DNA of 64,000 bases from JARIHD01 sp041743655 (GTDB taxonomy: Bacteria > Patescibacteriota > Saccharimonadia > Saccharimonadales > UBA4665), in NCBI GenBank assembly GCA_041743655.1, contig JBGTMJ010000004.1, positions 13,892 through 77,891 of the forward strand, in the 5' to 3' direction. Made by a program: the position numbers and the translations under genes. The notes beneath the pieces are model-generated. The model worked only from the letters and a program-made list of their open reading frames with translations, had not been told where the DNA came from and made no database searches. Positions 50,149-59,329 of this stretch are shown piece after piece (within the stretch, counting starts at the first letter, position 1; each line of letters starts with the position of its first letter).

Positions 50149-51882
50149 CTATTTATTAAGGAAGACATTAATCTGTTGTGCAGCATCAGCAATACCGGCC
50201 CAAGAGTTACTGCTTGTCATGATCACCAGTACATAAGGCCCCTTTGTCCTGTATACAATGGCAGCGTCGTGGAACACGTAATCTAAAAAACCTACCTTGT
50301 TGGCAACGGTAAGACCGGTGCCTTTGGGGATACCAGCTCGGTACACCTGCTGCTTCATATAGCCTATCAGGCGGTCGCTGTCGGCTTTAGGAAGCAATGT
50401 TCCGTTCTGTAGTTTATATAAGAAGAACGCTAAATCATTAGCGGTAGTTGTGAGTATTGAGCCTGTCAGATCCGTTGCCGTCAGGCCAAGATCTCGCATC
50501 ATGTTTTCTATTTTCTGCCAGCCGATTCTGGCACCAAACGTTACGGCGCAAGGGTTATCGGACTTGGTTATCATGATTTCAAAACAGGTTGCCGCACTCT
50601 GCCCGTTAGAAATAGTGTCTGACCATTTCATCTGTCCGGCGTTGACCCATTGTACTACAGCATAGGCGACAAAAAGCTTATAGGTACTGGCGGCTTCAAA
50701 CTTTTTGTTGCCATTGGCGTTGGAACTGCGTCCCCCTATCTCCATAACCGATATACCATAACCACCCTTAGAAGCAGCTACACTGGCAACGAGCGATGTA
50801 AGCTTACTATCCGTATTGCTATACTGCTTGTCATAAGTCACGGCAGGCGCAAGTTGCCCAGTAGGAACCGTAATCTGCAGTTGGCCACTTCTAGAGATAA
50901 CATCGCCCAAAGCAGCGACAGCCTTGTCCATATGTATGCCGTACCCACGAGTGCCCACCGCCCGGTTTACTTCCCTATCGTCAATGAGATGTATGCGGGT
51001 CGTACCAGGGGCTTTGTATATTTTTTTCTGGATGCTTTCTAAGTATTTCTCAGCAGTCTTAGCGTTTATAACAATCTTTACGTGCTTTGGATGGTCACCG
51101 TCGACAAAATCAAGCCAGCTGCCGATTGTTTTTTTGCTGACGGGCACCTTTTCTTTGTCAAGGTTGAGTGTTACGGGCTTACCAACAACCTGCTGGGCAG
51201 TTTCCCTGACCCCTTCCACATCATTGTCAGTCCGCTGTGGAGGCACGGGCTTAGCTGCAAGCGTCAGTTCGGTCAGTAGCCCGTAGTCCGCATCGCGCAA
51301 AGCTGCTGTTACGGCAGTTACTGGATACTCCTTACCAAGCTTGGCTGGCACAACCTCAGCCTTACTGCCCTTTACTACAACCGTGGCGTTGACTGGAGCA
51401 ATATATCCGCCCTCGCTCACTTGAGTGGCAAAAGCTTTTAAACGCTCATCATCAAAGCCAACTTGGCCAGGGGTATCTCGCCACACCATAATAGCCAGAG
51501 ACGAAAATGGAATGATGCGTTGCCAGAACGGATAATGTGCAGCTGTGTCAGTTGTCGGGCCGCTTTTAAGAGTTATACCGCTTTCGCTGAGCGTGTTAGT
51601 AAACGTTTTATTGTGTGTTTTGAGCGATACCTTTGTGTGTGGATAGCTTTGCTCTAACTGGCGCACAACATCCGTAGTCGTACGTCCACCCAAATGGTGC
51701 CCTTGGACCTGTACGAACGGCAACAGACGTCCGTCAGGATAAAATAGCTGAAAAACCACCGAGAAAGCAGCCAGAACCGCTAAGCCGTACAATGATGTAC
51801 GTACCCACTGTTTGTTCTGGCGAAACCACAATATACTGCGCTGTGTACGGCGTACCTCGCGTTGCCGCGCTCTAGGAATCAT
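50149..51882 (-). CDS. Membrane-anchored protein with YoaR/VanW-like and class A beta-lactamase-fold domains
   Basis: A 577-residue protein. One N-terminal helix (WVRTSLYGLAVLAAFSVVFQLF), then a peptidoglycan-binding-4/YoaR-like region (residues 80-310), then a serine beta-lactamase fold with SxxK in AASTYKLFVAYAV, SDN in ITKSDNPCAVTF and KxG in TVANKVGFLDYV. It may cleave a beta-lactam or act on the cell wall; the long linker domain and anchor favour a wall-modifying role outside the membrane. Confidence 0.8.
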   Translation of the reverse strand: MIPRARQREVRRTQRSILWFRQNKQWVRTSLYGLAVLAAFSVVFQLFYPDGRLLPFVQVQGHHLGGRTTTDVVRQLEQSYPHTKVSLKTHNKTFTNTLSESGITLKSGPTTDTAAHYPFWQRIIPFSSLAIMVWRDTPGQVGFDDERLKAFATQVSEGGYIAPVNATVVVKGSKAEVVPAKLGKEYPVTAVTAALRDADYGLLTELTLAAKPVPPQRTDNDVEGVRETAQQVVGKPVTLNLDKEKVPVSKKTIGSWLDFVDGDHPKHVKIVINAKTAEKYLESIQKKIYKAPGTTRIHLIDDREVNRAVGTRGYGIHMDKAVAALGDVISRSGQLQITVPTGQLAPAVTYDKQYSNTDSKLTSLVASVAASKGGYGISVMEIGGRSSNANGNKKFEAASTYKLFVAYAVVQWVNAGQMKWSDTISNGQSAATCFEIMITKSDNPCAVTFGARIGWQKIENMMRDLGLTATDLTGSILTTTANDLAFFLYKLQNGTLLPKADSDRLIGYMKQQVYRAGIPKGTGLTVANKVGFLDYVFHDAAIVYRTKGPYVLVIMTSSNSWAGIADAAQQINVFLNK

Positions 51883-51931
51883 AGTCTCCAGTATACCAAC
51901 AAAGACTATGACAACTAAGATGCCTCGAGTA

Positions 51932-52498
51932 TTAACTTTTGGCGCGCTCTAGGTATTCGCCGTTACGAGTGTCGACCTTAATAACATCGCCTTGCTTAAT
52001 AAACGCGGGCACCCTTATGGTAATGCCAGTTTCGAGCGTCGCTTCTTTCATGACACTGCTTGTAGTGTCACCCTTCACTACACTTTCAGCATAAGTTACC
52101 CGAAGGGGCACATTCTTCGGCAGCTCTACGTTTATGACCTGCCTATCAAATAGCTGAACCTGCAGCCGGTCACCTTCTTTTAAGTACCCGGCGTTATCGC
52201 CAACGATATCGGCAGCAACTTCGAACTGCTCAAAACTGTCGTCGTCCATAAAGTAAAATGTATCGCCATCGTTATAGAGGTACTGCACGTTGCGGGTGGT
52301 TACGTCCGCACTATCAAGCTGTTCGTTGCCCTTAAATGTTTTTTCCAGTACCTTGCCATCGAGCAAACTTTTGATGCGCACATTCACAATGGAACCACCG
52401 CGGCCCATTACCTTCTGGTTATATCCGACAACGCGGTAAGGCACGCCATCCATTTGGAAAATGGTGCCTTTTTTGAGATCAGTAATACTTAATGCCAT
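51932..52498 (-). CDS. efp: Elongation factor P
   Basis: EF-P rescues ribosomes stalled at polyproline. The 188-residue protein has three barrels: KKGTIFQMDGVPYRVVGYNQKVMGRGGSIV at the N-terminus with the tip loop (MGRGGS) where Lys or Arg is modified in other bacteria, then FMDDDSFEQFEV, and GITIRVPAFIKQGDVIKVDTRNGEYLERA at the C-terminus. The tip residue reads Arg in this protein, but no EarP gene is in the window. Confidence 0.95.
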   Translation of the reverse strand: MALSITDLKKGTIFQMDGVPYRVVGYNQKVMGRGGSIVNVRIKSLLDGKVLEKTFKGNEQLDSADVTTRNVQYLYNDGDTFYFMDDDSFEQFEVAADIVGDNAGYLKEGDRLQVQLFDRQVINVELPKNVPLRVTYAESVVKGDTTSSVMKEATLETGITIRVPAFIKQGDVIKVDTRNGEYLERAKS

Positions 52499-52536
52499 AC
52501 CTTAGAAGCTATCCTTTTATTAGTACTGTATGTATT

Positions 52537-52740
52537 TTAGTTGCTGGCAACAAACGGCAATAGTGCAATGTGGCGTGCACGCTTGATCGCAGTTGCAAGA
52601 CGACGCTGCTGGCTCTCGGTAAGCCCAGTCTTTTTGCGCGTCTCAATCTGACCGTAGATATTTACAAAGCGCTGCAAGGTTTTAAAATCCTTGTAGTCAA
52701 AGTAAGGTACATCAGTCCTGTGTTTAAAAATCTTAGCCAT
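52537..52740 (-). CDS. rpsR: 30S ribosomal protein S18
   Basis: A 67-residue protein with VPYFDYKDFKTLQRFVNIYGQI and TGLTESQQRRLATAIKRARHIALLPF, the bS18 signature. It binds S6 on the small subunit. It follows ssb after a long structured gap instead of directly, which is unusual for the rpsF-ssb-rpsR order. Confidence 0.95.
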   Translation of the reverse strand: MAKIFKHRTDVPYFDYKDFKTLQRFVNIYGQIETRKKTGLTESQQRRLATAIKRARHIALLPFVASN

Positions 52741-52772
52741 TATATGTTTCCTTTCTTGTTCTCATTTCATTT

Positions 52773-52857
52773 GCGGGTCCTGTCAGGCCGAACCTCTCCA
52801 AAAAGTTCTCATGTATACGGAGTAACTTTTTGGAGGCCTCTTCGGCCCGCCACCCGC
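52773..52857 (-). promoter_or_regulatory. Extended stem-loop in the rpsR 5' leader
   Basis: On the minus strand GCGGGT, GGCCGAA, then CTCCAAAAAGTT pair in order with AACTTTTTGGAG, TTCGGCC and ACCCGC, enclosing about 16 loop bases. The structure ends 33 bases before the rpsR ATG. It may regulate rpsR translation or protect a processed mRNA; S18 or S6-S18 binding is possible but not shown. Confidence 0.55.
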
Positions 52858-52930
52858 TGTCAGTGGACAAACCACGGACGCAGGGCGCGAGCTCCTTTGG
52901 TGGCAAGAGACTAAACCGAAGTGGAGCCAG

Positions 52931-52968
52931 AAAATAATGTTTGAGACCTGAGGCTCAAACATTATTTT
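52931..52968 (-). terminator. Hairpin after ssb
   Basis: AAAATAATGTTTGAG and CTCAAACATTATTTT form a perfect 15-bp stem with an 8-base loop, 62 bases after the ssb stop. The 3' arm ends in TTTT. It should stop or attenuate transcription between ssb and rpsR. Confidence 0.75.
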
Positions 52969-53030
52969 ACTGCGCGTGAACGGTCTCTTGCAGGCAATGG
53001 GGCGGAAGCCCGTTAATGCGTGATTAATTG

Positions 53031-53501
53031 TTAAAATGGAATGTCGTCGAGATTTATAGGCTCGTCGCCTATATCTTCGATAACGTCATCTTTCTTTTTG
53101 GAGCTGCTGGCACTTTTACTTTTTTCAGTAGGTGCCGCTGGAGCACTGCCACCTTCGCTGTCGCCACCACCGCGGCCGTCAAGAAACGTTACATCATTCG
53201 CCAGCACTTCTACTTTGCTACGCTTCTGCCCCTCTTGCTCCCAGCTGCGGCTTTGTAAACGGCCCTGCACTAAGCAACGACGGCCTTTACTCATGTATTG
53301 GCTGACTCGCTCAGCAAGCGGGCCCCACGCTACGACGTCTATAAAGTCGGTAGCTTCTTGCCATTCGCCGCTTGAGTCTTTGTAACTACGGTTCAGTGCC
53401 AAGCTAAAGCTTACAACGCTCTGGCCGCTTGGTGTCTGGCGCAATTCAGGATCGCGCGTCAGGTTCCCCATTAAGATGACTTGGTTAACGCTTCGTGCCA
53501 T
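53031..53501 (-). CDS. ssb: Single-stranded DNA-binding protein
   Basis: A 156-residue SSB: an OB-fold domain (VNQVILMGNLTRDPELRQTPSG, FIDVVAWGPLAERVSQYMSKG, RCLVQGRLQSRSWEQ), a Gly/Ser/Lys-rich linker and the acidic C-terminal tip LDDIPF that binds repair and replication partners. It lies between rpsF and rpsR as in many bacteria. Confidence 0.96.
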   Translation of the reverse strand: MARSVNQVILMGNLTRDPELRQTPSGQSVVSFSLALNRSYKDSSGEWQEATDFIDVVAWGPLAERVSQYMSKGRRCLVQGRLQSRSWEQEGQKRSKVEVLANDVTFLDGRGGGDSEGGSAPAAPTEKSKSASSSKKKDDVIEDIGDEPINLDDIPF

Positions 53502-53572
53502 AGTGACTTTTCCCTCCTTGACGGTTCGAGAATTGCTCCCCTTACCCTAATTTATCCCCTTAAAACACCTGT

Positions 53573-53959
53573 TTAGGCGGTTTTTTCTTTGTCGCCAACT
53601 GCTTCTGCAGTATCGCCCCGCTCAGCAGCTTTCTTGGCCTTTTCGGCTTTCAAAGCTTCCGCTTTGGCAATCGCCTTTAGGTCCGGGCGAGTAATCAAGA
53701 AGCGAATTATTTCGTCAGTAATGTTGAGTACTGACTCAACTTTACGTACGCTTTCAGCCGGCAGCTCTACGGTATAGAACACATAGACGGCATGTTCGCT
53801 CTTCTTGATAGGGTATGCCAGCTTGCGCTTGCCCCAATTGTCGACCTTTGTGACCTTACCACCATTGTCGGTGAGTATTTTCTCTACCTTGCTGGTAGCC
53901 TTATCCAGATCAATCTCTAAATCTGGATGATACAGTACTGCGATTTCGTACCGATTCAT
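53573..53959 (-). CDS. rpsF: 30S ribosomal protein S6
   Basis: A 128-residue bS6 protein: RYEIAVLYHPDLEIDL, GGKVTKVDNWGKRKLAYPIKK, YVFYTVELPAESVRKVESVLN and RFLITRPD. The C-terminal tail (KAEALKAEKAKKAAERGD) is charged and disordered. AAAGGAGGAAGC precedes the ATG, and a small hairpin lies just upstream. Confidence 0.95.
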   Translation of the reverse strand: MNRYEIAVLYHPDLEIDLDKATSKVEKILTDNGGKVTKVDNWGKRKLAYPIKKSEHAVYVFYTVELPAESVRKVESVLNITDEIIRFLITRPDLKAIAKAEALKAEKAKKAAERGDTAEAVGDKEKTA

Positions 53960-53974
53960 GCTTCCTCCTTTGGA

Positions 53975-53993
53975 ATCCCGATAGTATCGGGAT
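53975..53993 (-). promoter_or_regulatory. Small hairpin before rpsF
   Basis: ATCCCGAT-AGT-ATCGGGAT is a perfect 8-bp stem with a 3-base loop, 15 bases before the ATG and directly before the ribosome-binding site. It could be an S6 or S6-S18 leader element; the match to the described motif was not tested. Confidence 0.4.
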
Positions 53994-54078
53994 GCATATG
54001 GCTGTTATACCACACGCAGGTTAGTTTGTTAACAGAGGTGATTATACTATAGAAACACTTTGAGTACAATGCCTCTGG

Positions 54079-56259
54079 CTACATCTGAATACGGTTGGGT
54101 TGGGGGCCTTCGTCACCAGAATCGTAACCGCCGAATACTTCGTCCAGTGAACTTACCAGCACTTCGCGTGGGCGGGCGCCATCGGCCGGGCCTACGATGC
54201 CCTGCTCTTCCATGGTTTCTATAAGTCGGGCCGCACGTCCGTAGCCAATGCGCAAGCGGCGTTGTAATAGACTAGTGCTAGCCTTGCGGCCTTCAATGAC
54301 AACCCGTACCGCGTCGCGCCACATGTCATCGTCGGCATCGTTACCGCTCATATCAGCCACTATGCCGCCCTTGCCGTTAAGCTGAACGGGTTGGCTGGTA
54401 ACCTCGTCGTCATATTGTGGTGGACGCTGGATACGGATAAAGTCGGTTATTTTTGCCGTCTCATCATCACTGATAAATGCACCCTGTACACGCTTTGGTT
54501 TAGGCATATCGCTCGTAAGCAAGAGCATGTCACCGGTACCCAAAAGCTTTTCGGCGCCCATCTGATCAATAATGGTACGAGAGTCAATCTGGCTCGCTAC
54601 CGTAAAAGCAAGGCGTGCTGGCACGTTGGCCTTAATAAGACCGGTAATGACGTCAACCGATGGGCGCTGGGTAGCAAGTACCAGGTGTATGCCGGCAGCC
54701 CGTGCTTTCTGTGCCAGACGGACAACCAGGGACTCAACGTCGCGGGCAGCCATCATCATAAGGTCGGCTAGCTCGTCAATGACAATCACGATGTATGGCA
54801 TCCCCTCTTCTTTTTTGAGGTTGTTGTACTCGGTAATATTACGTTTACTGACCTCTGCCATGGTGCGCAAGCGGCGCTCCATTTCGGCTACTGCCCATTT
54901 AAGTGCACTTATACACTTTTCGGGCTCGTGGATAACCGGCGTCAGCAAGTGTGGGATATCATTATAAGGGGTTAGCTCAACCTGTTTAGGGTCTACTAAG
55001 ATAAGTTTTAAATCACTTGGGCTGTTGCGATACAGCAAACTTGTAAGAATACTGTTAATCATAACCGATTTACCGGAACCGGTCTGGCCAGCAACCAGCA
55101 CGTGGGGCATATTAGCAAGATCAGCAACAACCGGCTTGCCAGTTATATCCTTGCCTATGGCAAAACCTAGCGGCCCTTTTAGTTCGGCCCATTCACGCGA
55201 TTGCACAATAGAACTCAATCGTACAATGGCTGCCTTAACGTTAGGCACTTCAATCCCCACTGCACGTTTGCCAGGTATGGGCGCCTCCATGCGGATAGAG
55301 TGCGCCGCAAGATCCAGCGCCAAGTTATTATCTAGGGCAGTAATCTTGGTCAGCTTAACCCCGGTTGGTGGCTTGAGTGTGTATTGGGTAACCCGAGGCC
55401 CAACGTTCGCGCCTTCCATCTCAACCTCTATATTGAAGTTGGCAAACGTATCACGGATAGTTTGAGCATTGCCATTGACGTCACCGGCGTCGGCTTTATC
55501 CTGGCGTTGGTCAAGCAAATTAATACCTGGCAACTTCCAATTAGGGTCGCTGGCAACAGTCAGCGCTTCATGATTTTCCGTAGGCGTTAACTTCTCAGCA
55601 GTATTTTTAAGTGAAGAGAGGCCAGCAAGTTTATCACGCTTACCATGCTCTACTGGCACACCTTCGTTCAATTTAAAGCCATTAGATTCTGCATTGACTT
55701 TCAGCTGTCTCAAATCAGTGTCTTGCGACTCGGCACGTTTAAACAGGCCGCCCAGTTGCCTGAGTATTAAGAGTGAAATACCTAGCGAAAAGAAAATACA
55801 CAAGGCAGCGAAGACCAAGAACATTATTGAAGCCGGAAACTTATCAAGCGCACTCAGCGCAGCACTTCCAACTAGCTCTCCAACCCTACCTCCGTGGCCG
55901 CCAATATAGGTATCATCGGGTTGCTTGACTGCAAATGCCGTAAACAACCAGCTTGCTACGAACACCAGTACACCAAATATGCTTAACAAACGCCCTAAAG
56001 GGATACGATGGTTCTCGGCGATAAATTTATACACGCCCCAGCACACTAACGCAGCTGGCAATAAGTAAGCCGCCCAGCCCAGCGCCCAGTAACCACTCTC
56101 GAACAGGCTTTTAGGTAATGGGCCACCTGTGCCAAAACCGCCTAACAGCAAGAATAAGGCAACCACAAACAGCAAAATAGCACCAGTCAGCCGCCAGAAT
56201 GGTGACTTTTCTACTGGCTCTGGTGTTGCTTTACGCCGTTTTTGTTTTCGTTTTGCCAT
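54079..56259 (-). CDS. ftsK: FtsK/SpoIIIE DNA translocase
   Basis: A 726-residue protein: four N-terminal transmembrane helices (residues 25-180), a linker, then the motor with GVEVPNVKAAIVRLSSIVQ, Walker A LVAGQTGSGKSVMINSIL, Walker B IVIVIDELADLMMM and LATQRPSVDVITGLIKANVPAR. The gamma domain (KASTSLLQRRLRIGYGRAARLIETMEEQGIV) that reads KOPS-like sites ends the protein. It moves chromosomes through the septum and activates Xer. Confidence 0.96.
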   Translation of the reverse strand: MAKRKQKRRKATPEPVEKSPFWRLTGAILLFVVALFLLLGGFGTGGPLPKSLFESGYWALGWAAYLLPAALVCWGVYKFIAENHRIPLGRLLSIFGVLVFVASWLFTAFAVKQPDDTYIGGHGGRVGELVGSAALSALDKFPASIMFLVFAALCIFFSLGISLLILRQLGGLFKRAESQDTDLRQLKVNAESNGFKLNEGVPVEHGKRDKLAGLSSLKNTAEKLTPTENHEALTVASDPNWKLPGINLLDQRQDKADAGDVNGNAQTIRDTFANFNIEVEMEGANVGPRVTQYTLKPPTGVKLTKITALDNNLALDLAAHSIRMEAPIPGKRAVGIEVPNVKAAIVRLSSIVQSREWAELKGPLGFAIGKDITGKPVVADLANMPHVLVAGQTGSGKSVMINSILTSLLYRNSPSDLKLILVDPKQVELTPYNDIPHLLTPVIHEPEKCISALKWAVAEMERRLRTMAEVSKRNITEYNNLKKEEGMPYIVIVIDELADLMMMAARDVESLVVRLAQKARAAGIHLVLATQRPSVDVITGLIKANVPARLAFTVASQIDSRTIIDQMGAEKLLGTGDMLLLTSDMPKPKRVQGAFISDDETAKITDFIRIQRPPQYDDEVTSQPVQLNGKGGIVADMSGNDADDDMWRDAVRVVIEGRKASTSLLQRRLRIGYGRAARLIETMEEQGIVGPADGARPREVLVSSLDEVFGGYDSGDEGPQPNRIQM

Positions 56260-56403
56260 AAGGTTTAGTGTAGCACGTTTTATAAGGGTGTTACATCTGT
56301 TAGCAGAGGAAACTTGCTAAAGACTTTTTACAAGAGTAATTATAGCAAAAATTACAACTATTGTCAATACAGATGCGTTGGGTCTTCTGCACTTTTAGAA
56401 CGC

Positions 56404-57138
56404 TTACCTAGAAAAAACGTTTGAAACGAGTACTTTGCCTAAGGCGTTAGGAGAATTGTACGTTGGTCGTTGAGGGGCTGACCCGAAAGCCGTATATATT
56501 TGATCGATGGTATCGGAAACTTTCTTAAAGTCATCTTCCTTAAATTGAGATACATTTTCAAGTGTAGAGGGTAAAAGAGTTTTCGGCACACCGTCAGTTG
56601 CAGGGACCATATAGCCAAAGCTTCCATCGACTACTTTCCCCCTTCTTGTGGGAACGCAAGTTGAGTATTCTTTATTTTGCCAGTCTACAATACTAAGACG
56701 ATTTATTGACCCGCGAAGAGTCTTGGAATCGTTCGTTTCACGATGAGTAATCTGAATCGTTTTTTCGAGTTCACCCTTTTCATTATTCTTTATAAACATT
56801 GTAGCTTCGTTAATCACAGAGCCTGATTCTTTTTGACTGGGATACGCCACCAGGCTCCATCCGCCTGCGATTGTAACCCCTGGCTTAATATGTTTATCAT
56901 GAACTAAAGTGAGTATTTCCTCGACCCGCAATGCTGTTTGCCTAGCGCCTGCAAATTCAACCACCTCCGGGTTTTCCTTGCCGTAAAGAATTCGATCGAT
57001 CTTATCTCCGGTGTTGCTTGAGGATCCTTCTAATGTGTCTTGAGTGGCTACCGGAACTTGAGCAAGTTGTAAATCATTATGGTCATTGCCGGTAGTAAAG
57101 TTTTGCTCTTGGCTGAAGGGGTGGTTTTGTTTTGGCAT
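56404..57138 (-). CDS. Hypothetical protein
   Basis: A 244-residue soluble protein. The first 55 residues are Gln/Asn/Thr-rich and probably disordered, followed by a mixed domain (RVEEILTLVHDKHIKPGVTIAGGWSLVAYPS, INEATMFIKNNEKGELEKTIQITHR, TRRGKVVDGSFGYMVPATDGV). No family or catalytic motif recognised. The flanks are AT-rich and no partner gene is evident. Confidence 0.6.
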   Translation of the reverse strand: MPKQNHPFSQEQNFTTGNDHNDLQLAQVPVATQDTLEGSSSNTGDKIDRILYGKENPEVVEFAGARQTALRVEEILTLVHDKHIKPGVTIAGGWSLVAYPSQKESGSVINEATMFIKNNEKGELEKTIQITHRETNDSKTLRGSINRLSIVDWQNKEYSTCVPTRRGKVVDGSFGYMVPATDGVPKTLLPSTLENVSQFKEDDFKKVSDTIDQIYTAFGSAPQRPTYNSPNALGKVLVSNVFSR

Positions 57139-57218
57139 AATAATGTGAATATACTATGTTTAGCACAAGTTGTCAAATATTTAAACAGCGTGGTGCAGGC
57201 TTGAGCAGTACAGACGAA

Positions 57219-59285
57219 CTAGTCGCTGCGGGCGTCTTGGCCAAGAAGGCGTGAACGCATTTCCTGGAAGCGCTTTTCTTGGTTGGCAGCGATATCTTCA
57301 GCAGCCTTGGCAGGGCGGCCACCAGCTACAACTTTTACATCACCCTTGCCTCCGATAACATTTATTACCGGGATCACAATTGGACTACGTTGCGTCTGGT
57401 CAAACAAATAGTGTGTTACGTGGTCTTTCAGCTCTACTTTAAAACGATCCAAATCTATACGTTTGAAGCGTTGCTGTACAGCACGGCGCAGCTCTGAACG
57501 TAACCCGTTCATAAGATCTTCGTTATCGCGCATATAGATGAATCCACGGCTGATTATATCGGGGCTGGTAAGTAAAGTACCCGTTTTCTTATCAACTGTC
57601 AGTATTACAGCCACGAGACCCTCTTCGCTTAACAGCACGCGGTCCTTTACGACTACGTTGCTGACTATAGCGCCCGTCTGATCTACCAGTATCGTGCCAT
57701 GCGGCACATTGCCGGCAACCTCAATGGTATCGCGCGTCAGGCTGATTACATCACCGTTTTCAGCATTCACGGTATTGCGCCGAGGCACACCATGCTCAAT
57801 GGCGATATCGATGTGGCGCTGTTTCTTGTAGTACGAACCATAGATAGGTATAAAGAACTTAGGACGTGTCAGGTCGATCATGTCAGCATATTCATCGATG
57901 CTGGCATGTCCGGATACGTGCAACGGGCCATTGCCATCCAATTTGTGCGTCGTGTGCTGAAAAACGTGTACACCTTTGCGCATGAGGTCATCGATCATAC
58001 CGGCTATCAGCGCATCATTGCCCGTCTCAGGGATGGGGGTTGAGCTCAATATGACGCTGTCCTGTTCTTTCATTTTGACGTGCCTGTGGTCGCCAGTAGA
58101 CATGCGTTGCAAAGCCGAACTCGGCTCACCCTGGCCACCAGTGCAGACGACCACTATTTCCTGGTCGCGCATAGCAGGCACATTAGCGATAGGGACAAAC
58201 GTGCCTTTGGGAATTTTAACGAATCCATGTCTTACGGCCATTTCTAATGTGCTCATCATGCTGCGGCCGTCAAGCGCAATCTTTTTATTGTGGTGTACGG
58301 CAGCGTTAATGATCATCTGGATACGGTTAGTGTTCGTTGAGAAGATAGCCACAAATATACGGCCCGGGGCGCGGTCCATAATGTCTTTAAAGCTCTGTTC
58401 AATCGTGCTTTCACTGGGGGTACGGCCCAAACGGTCAGTGGTTGTGCTTTCGCTGAGGAGAGCCAAGACTCCTTCGTCTCCCAACTCACGCAAACGCTCC
58501 AGGTCAGAACGCTCATGGTCAAGCGGATTTGGGTCAAAGCGAAAGTCCCCTGTATTAATAATGCGGCCTACCGGCGTATCGAGCACGATGCATGTGCTGC
58601 CAGGAATAGAGTGCGTAATACGCACGAATTCTACAAAGAACTCACCTATTTTGAGGCGTTCGTGAGTATCTTCGTTCATGGAGACGGTTTTTAGTTCAAA
58701 ACCGGCCGGCATTGGCAAACCGAAGTTTTCAAAGATTTCTTCGACGCGGCCTATTGTAAATTTTGAACCATAGATGGGTGCCGGAAGCTTGGGCACAATG
58801 TGGGGCAAAGCGCCTATGTGGTCTAAGTGCCCGTGAGTAATTATATAGGCACGCAGCTTATGTTTAATGCTCTCTAAGTAGGTTGTATCGGCAATGCCAT
58901 AATTGATACCTGGCAAGTCGACACCTAAGTCATTACCGGCGTCCATGATGACGGCGTCGTTGCGGTATTCCACCAGTATCATGTTTTTAGAACCGCCTCC
59001 ATCCATACCACCCAGGCCGATAATTCGTAGGCGGGGACTATCGTCAACATAATTCGCCCGACGATCTGGACTCACTACCTGGGTTGGTGAAGCTGCAGCA
59101 TATTGGTTCGCGATCTTCTGGGCATCTGCGTGGGTACGTTTTTGGGCACGCACTGCTGCGCCGCGTGATACCGAGCTGGCCAAAGGATTGAACGACACTG
59201 CCCTACTATCATTATTGGCATGGTCTGGACTGTGGTTTGGCTCTTTAGGTCTAAATTTTTGGTAATCTTTTACGTTATTATCCAT
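57219..59285 (-). CDS. rnj: Ribonuclease J
   Basis: A 688-residue metallo-beta-lactamase/beta-CASP nuclease. After a 75-residue basic extension the zinc motif YIITHGHLDHIGALPHI appears, then VRITHSIPGSTCIVLDT, INTGDFRFDPNPLDHERSDL, the beta-CASP part (AIFSTNTNRIQMIINAA, VVVCTGGQGEPSSAL) and HVSGHASIDEYADMIDL. RNase J performs 5'-3' and endonucleolytic mRNA decay and rRNA processing. With pnp 0.9 kb upstream it forms an RNA-decay neighbourhood. Confidence 0.95.
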   Translation of the reverse strand: MDNNVKDYQKFRPKEPNHSPDHANNDSRAVSFNPLASSVSRGAAVRAQKRTHADAQKIANQYAAASPTQVVSPDRRANYVDDSPRLRIIGLGGMDGGGSKNMILVEYRNDAVIMDAGNDLGVDLPGINYGIADTTYLESIKHKLRAYIITHGHLDHIGALPHIVPKLPAPIYGSKFTIGRVEEIFENFGLPMPAGFELKTVSMNEDTHERLKIGEFFVEFVRITHSIPGSTCIVLDTPVGRIINTGDFRFDPNPLDHERSDLERLRELGDEGVLALLSESTTTDRLGRTPSESTIEQSFKDIMDRAPGRIFVAIFSTNTNRIQMIINAAVHHNKKIALDGRSMMSTLEMAVRHGFVKIPKGTFVPIANVPAMRDQEIVVVCTGGQGEPSSALQRMSTGDHRHVKMKEQDSVILSSTPIPETGNDALIAGMIDDLMRKGVHVFQHTTHKLDGNGPLHVSGHASIDEYADMIDLTRPKFFIPIYGSYYKKQRHIDIAIEHGVPRRNTVNAENGDVISLTRDTIEVAGNVPHGTILVDQTGAIVSNVVVKDRVLLSEEGLVAVILTVDKKTGTLLTSPDIISRGFIYMRDNEDLMNGLRSELRRAVQQRFKRIDLDRFKVELKDHVTHYLFDQTQRSPIVIPVINVIGGKGDVKVVAGGRPAKAAEDIAANQEKRFQEMRSRLLGQDARSD

Positions 59286-59329
59286 TGTATATATTATTTC
59301 CTTCCGTTTGTGATTGTATGGTTGATTAC

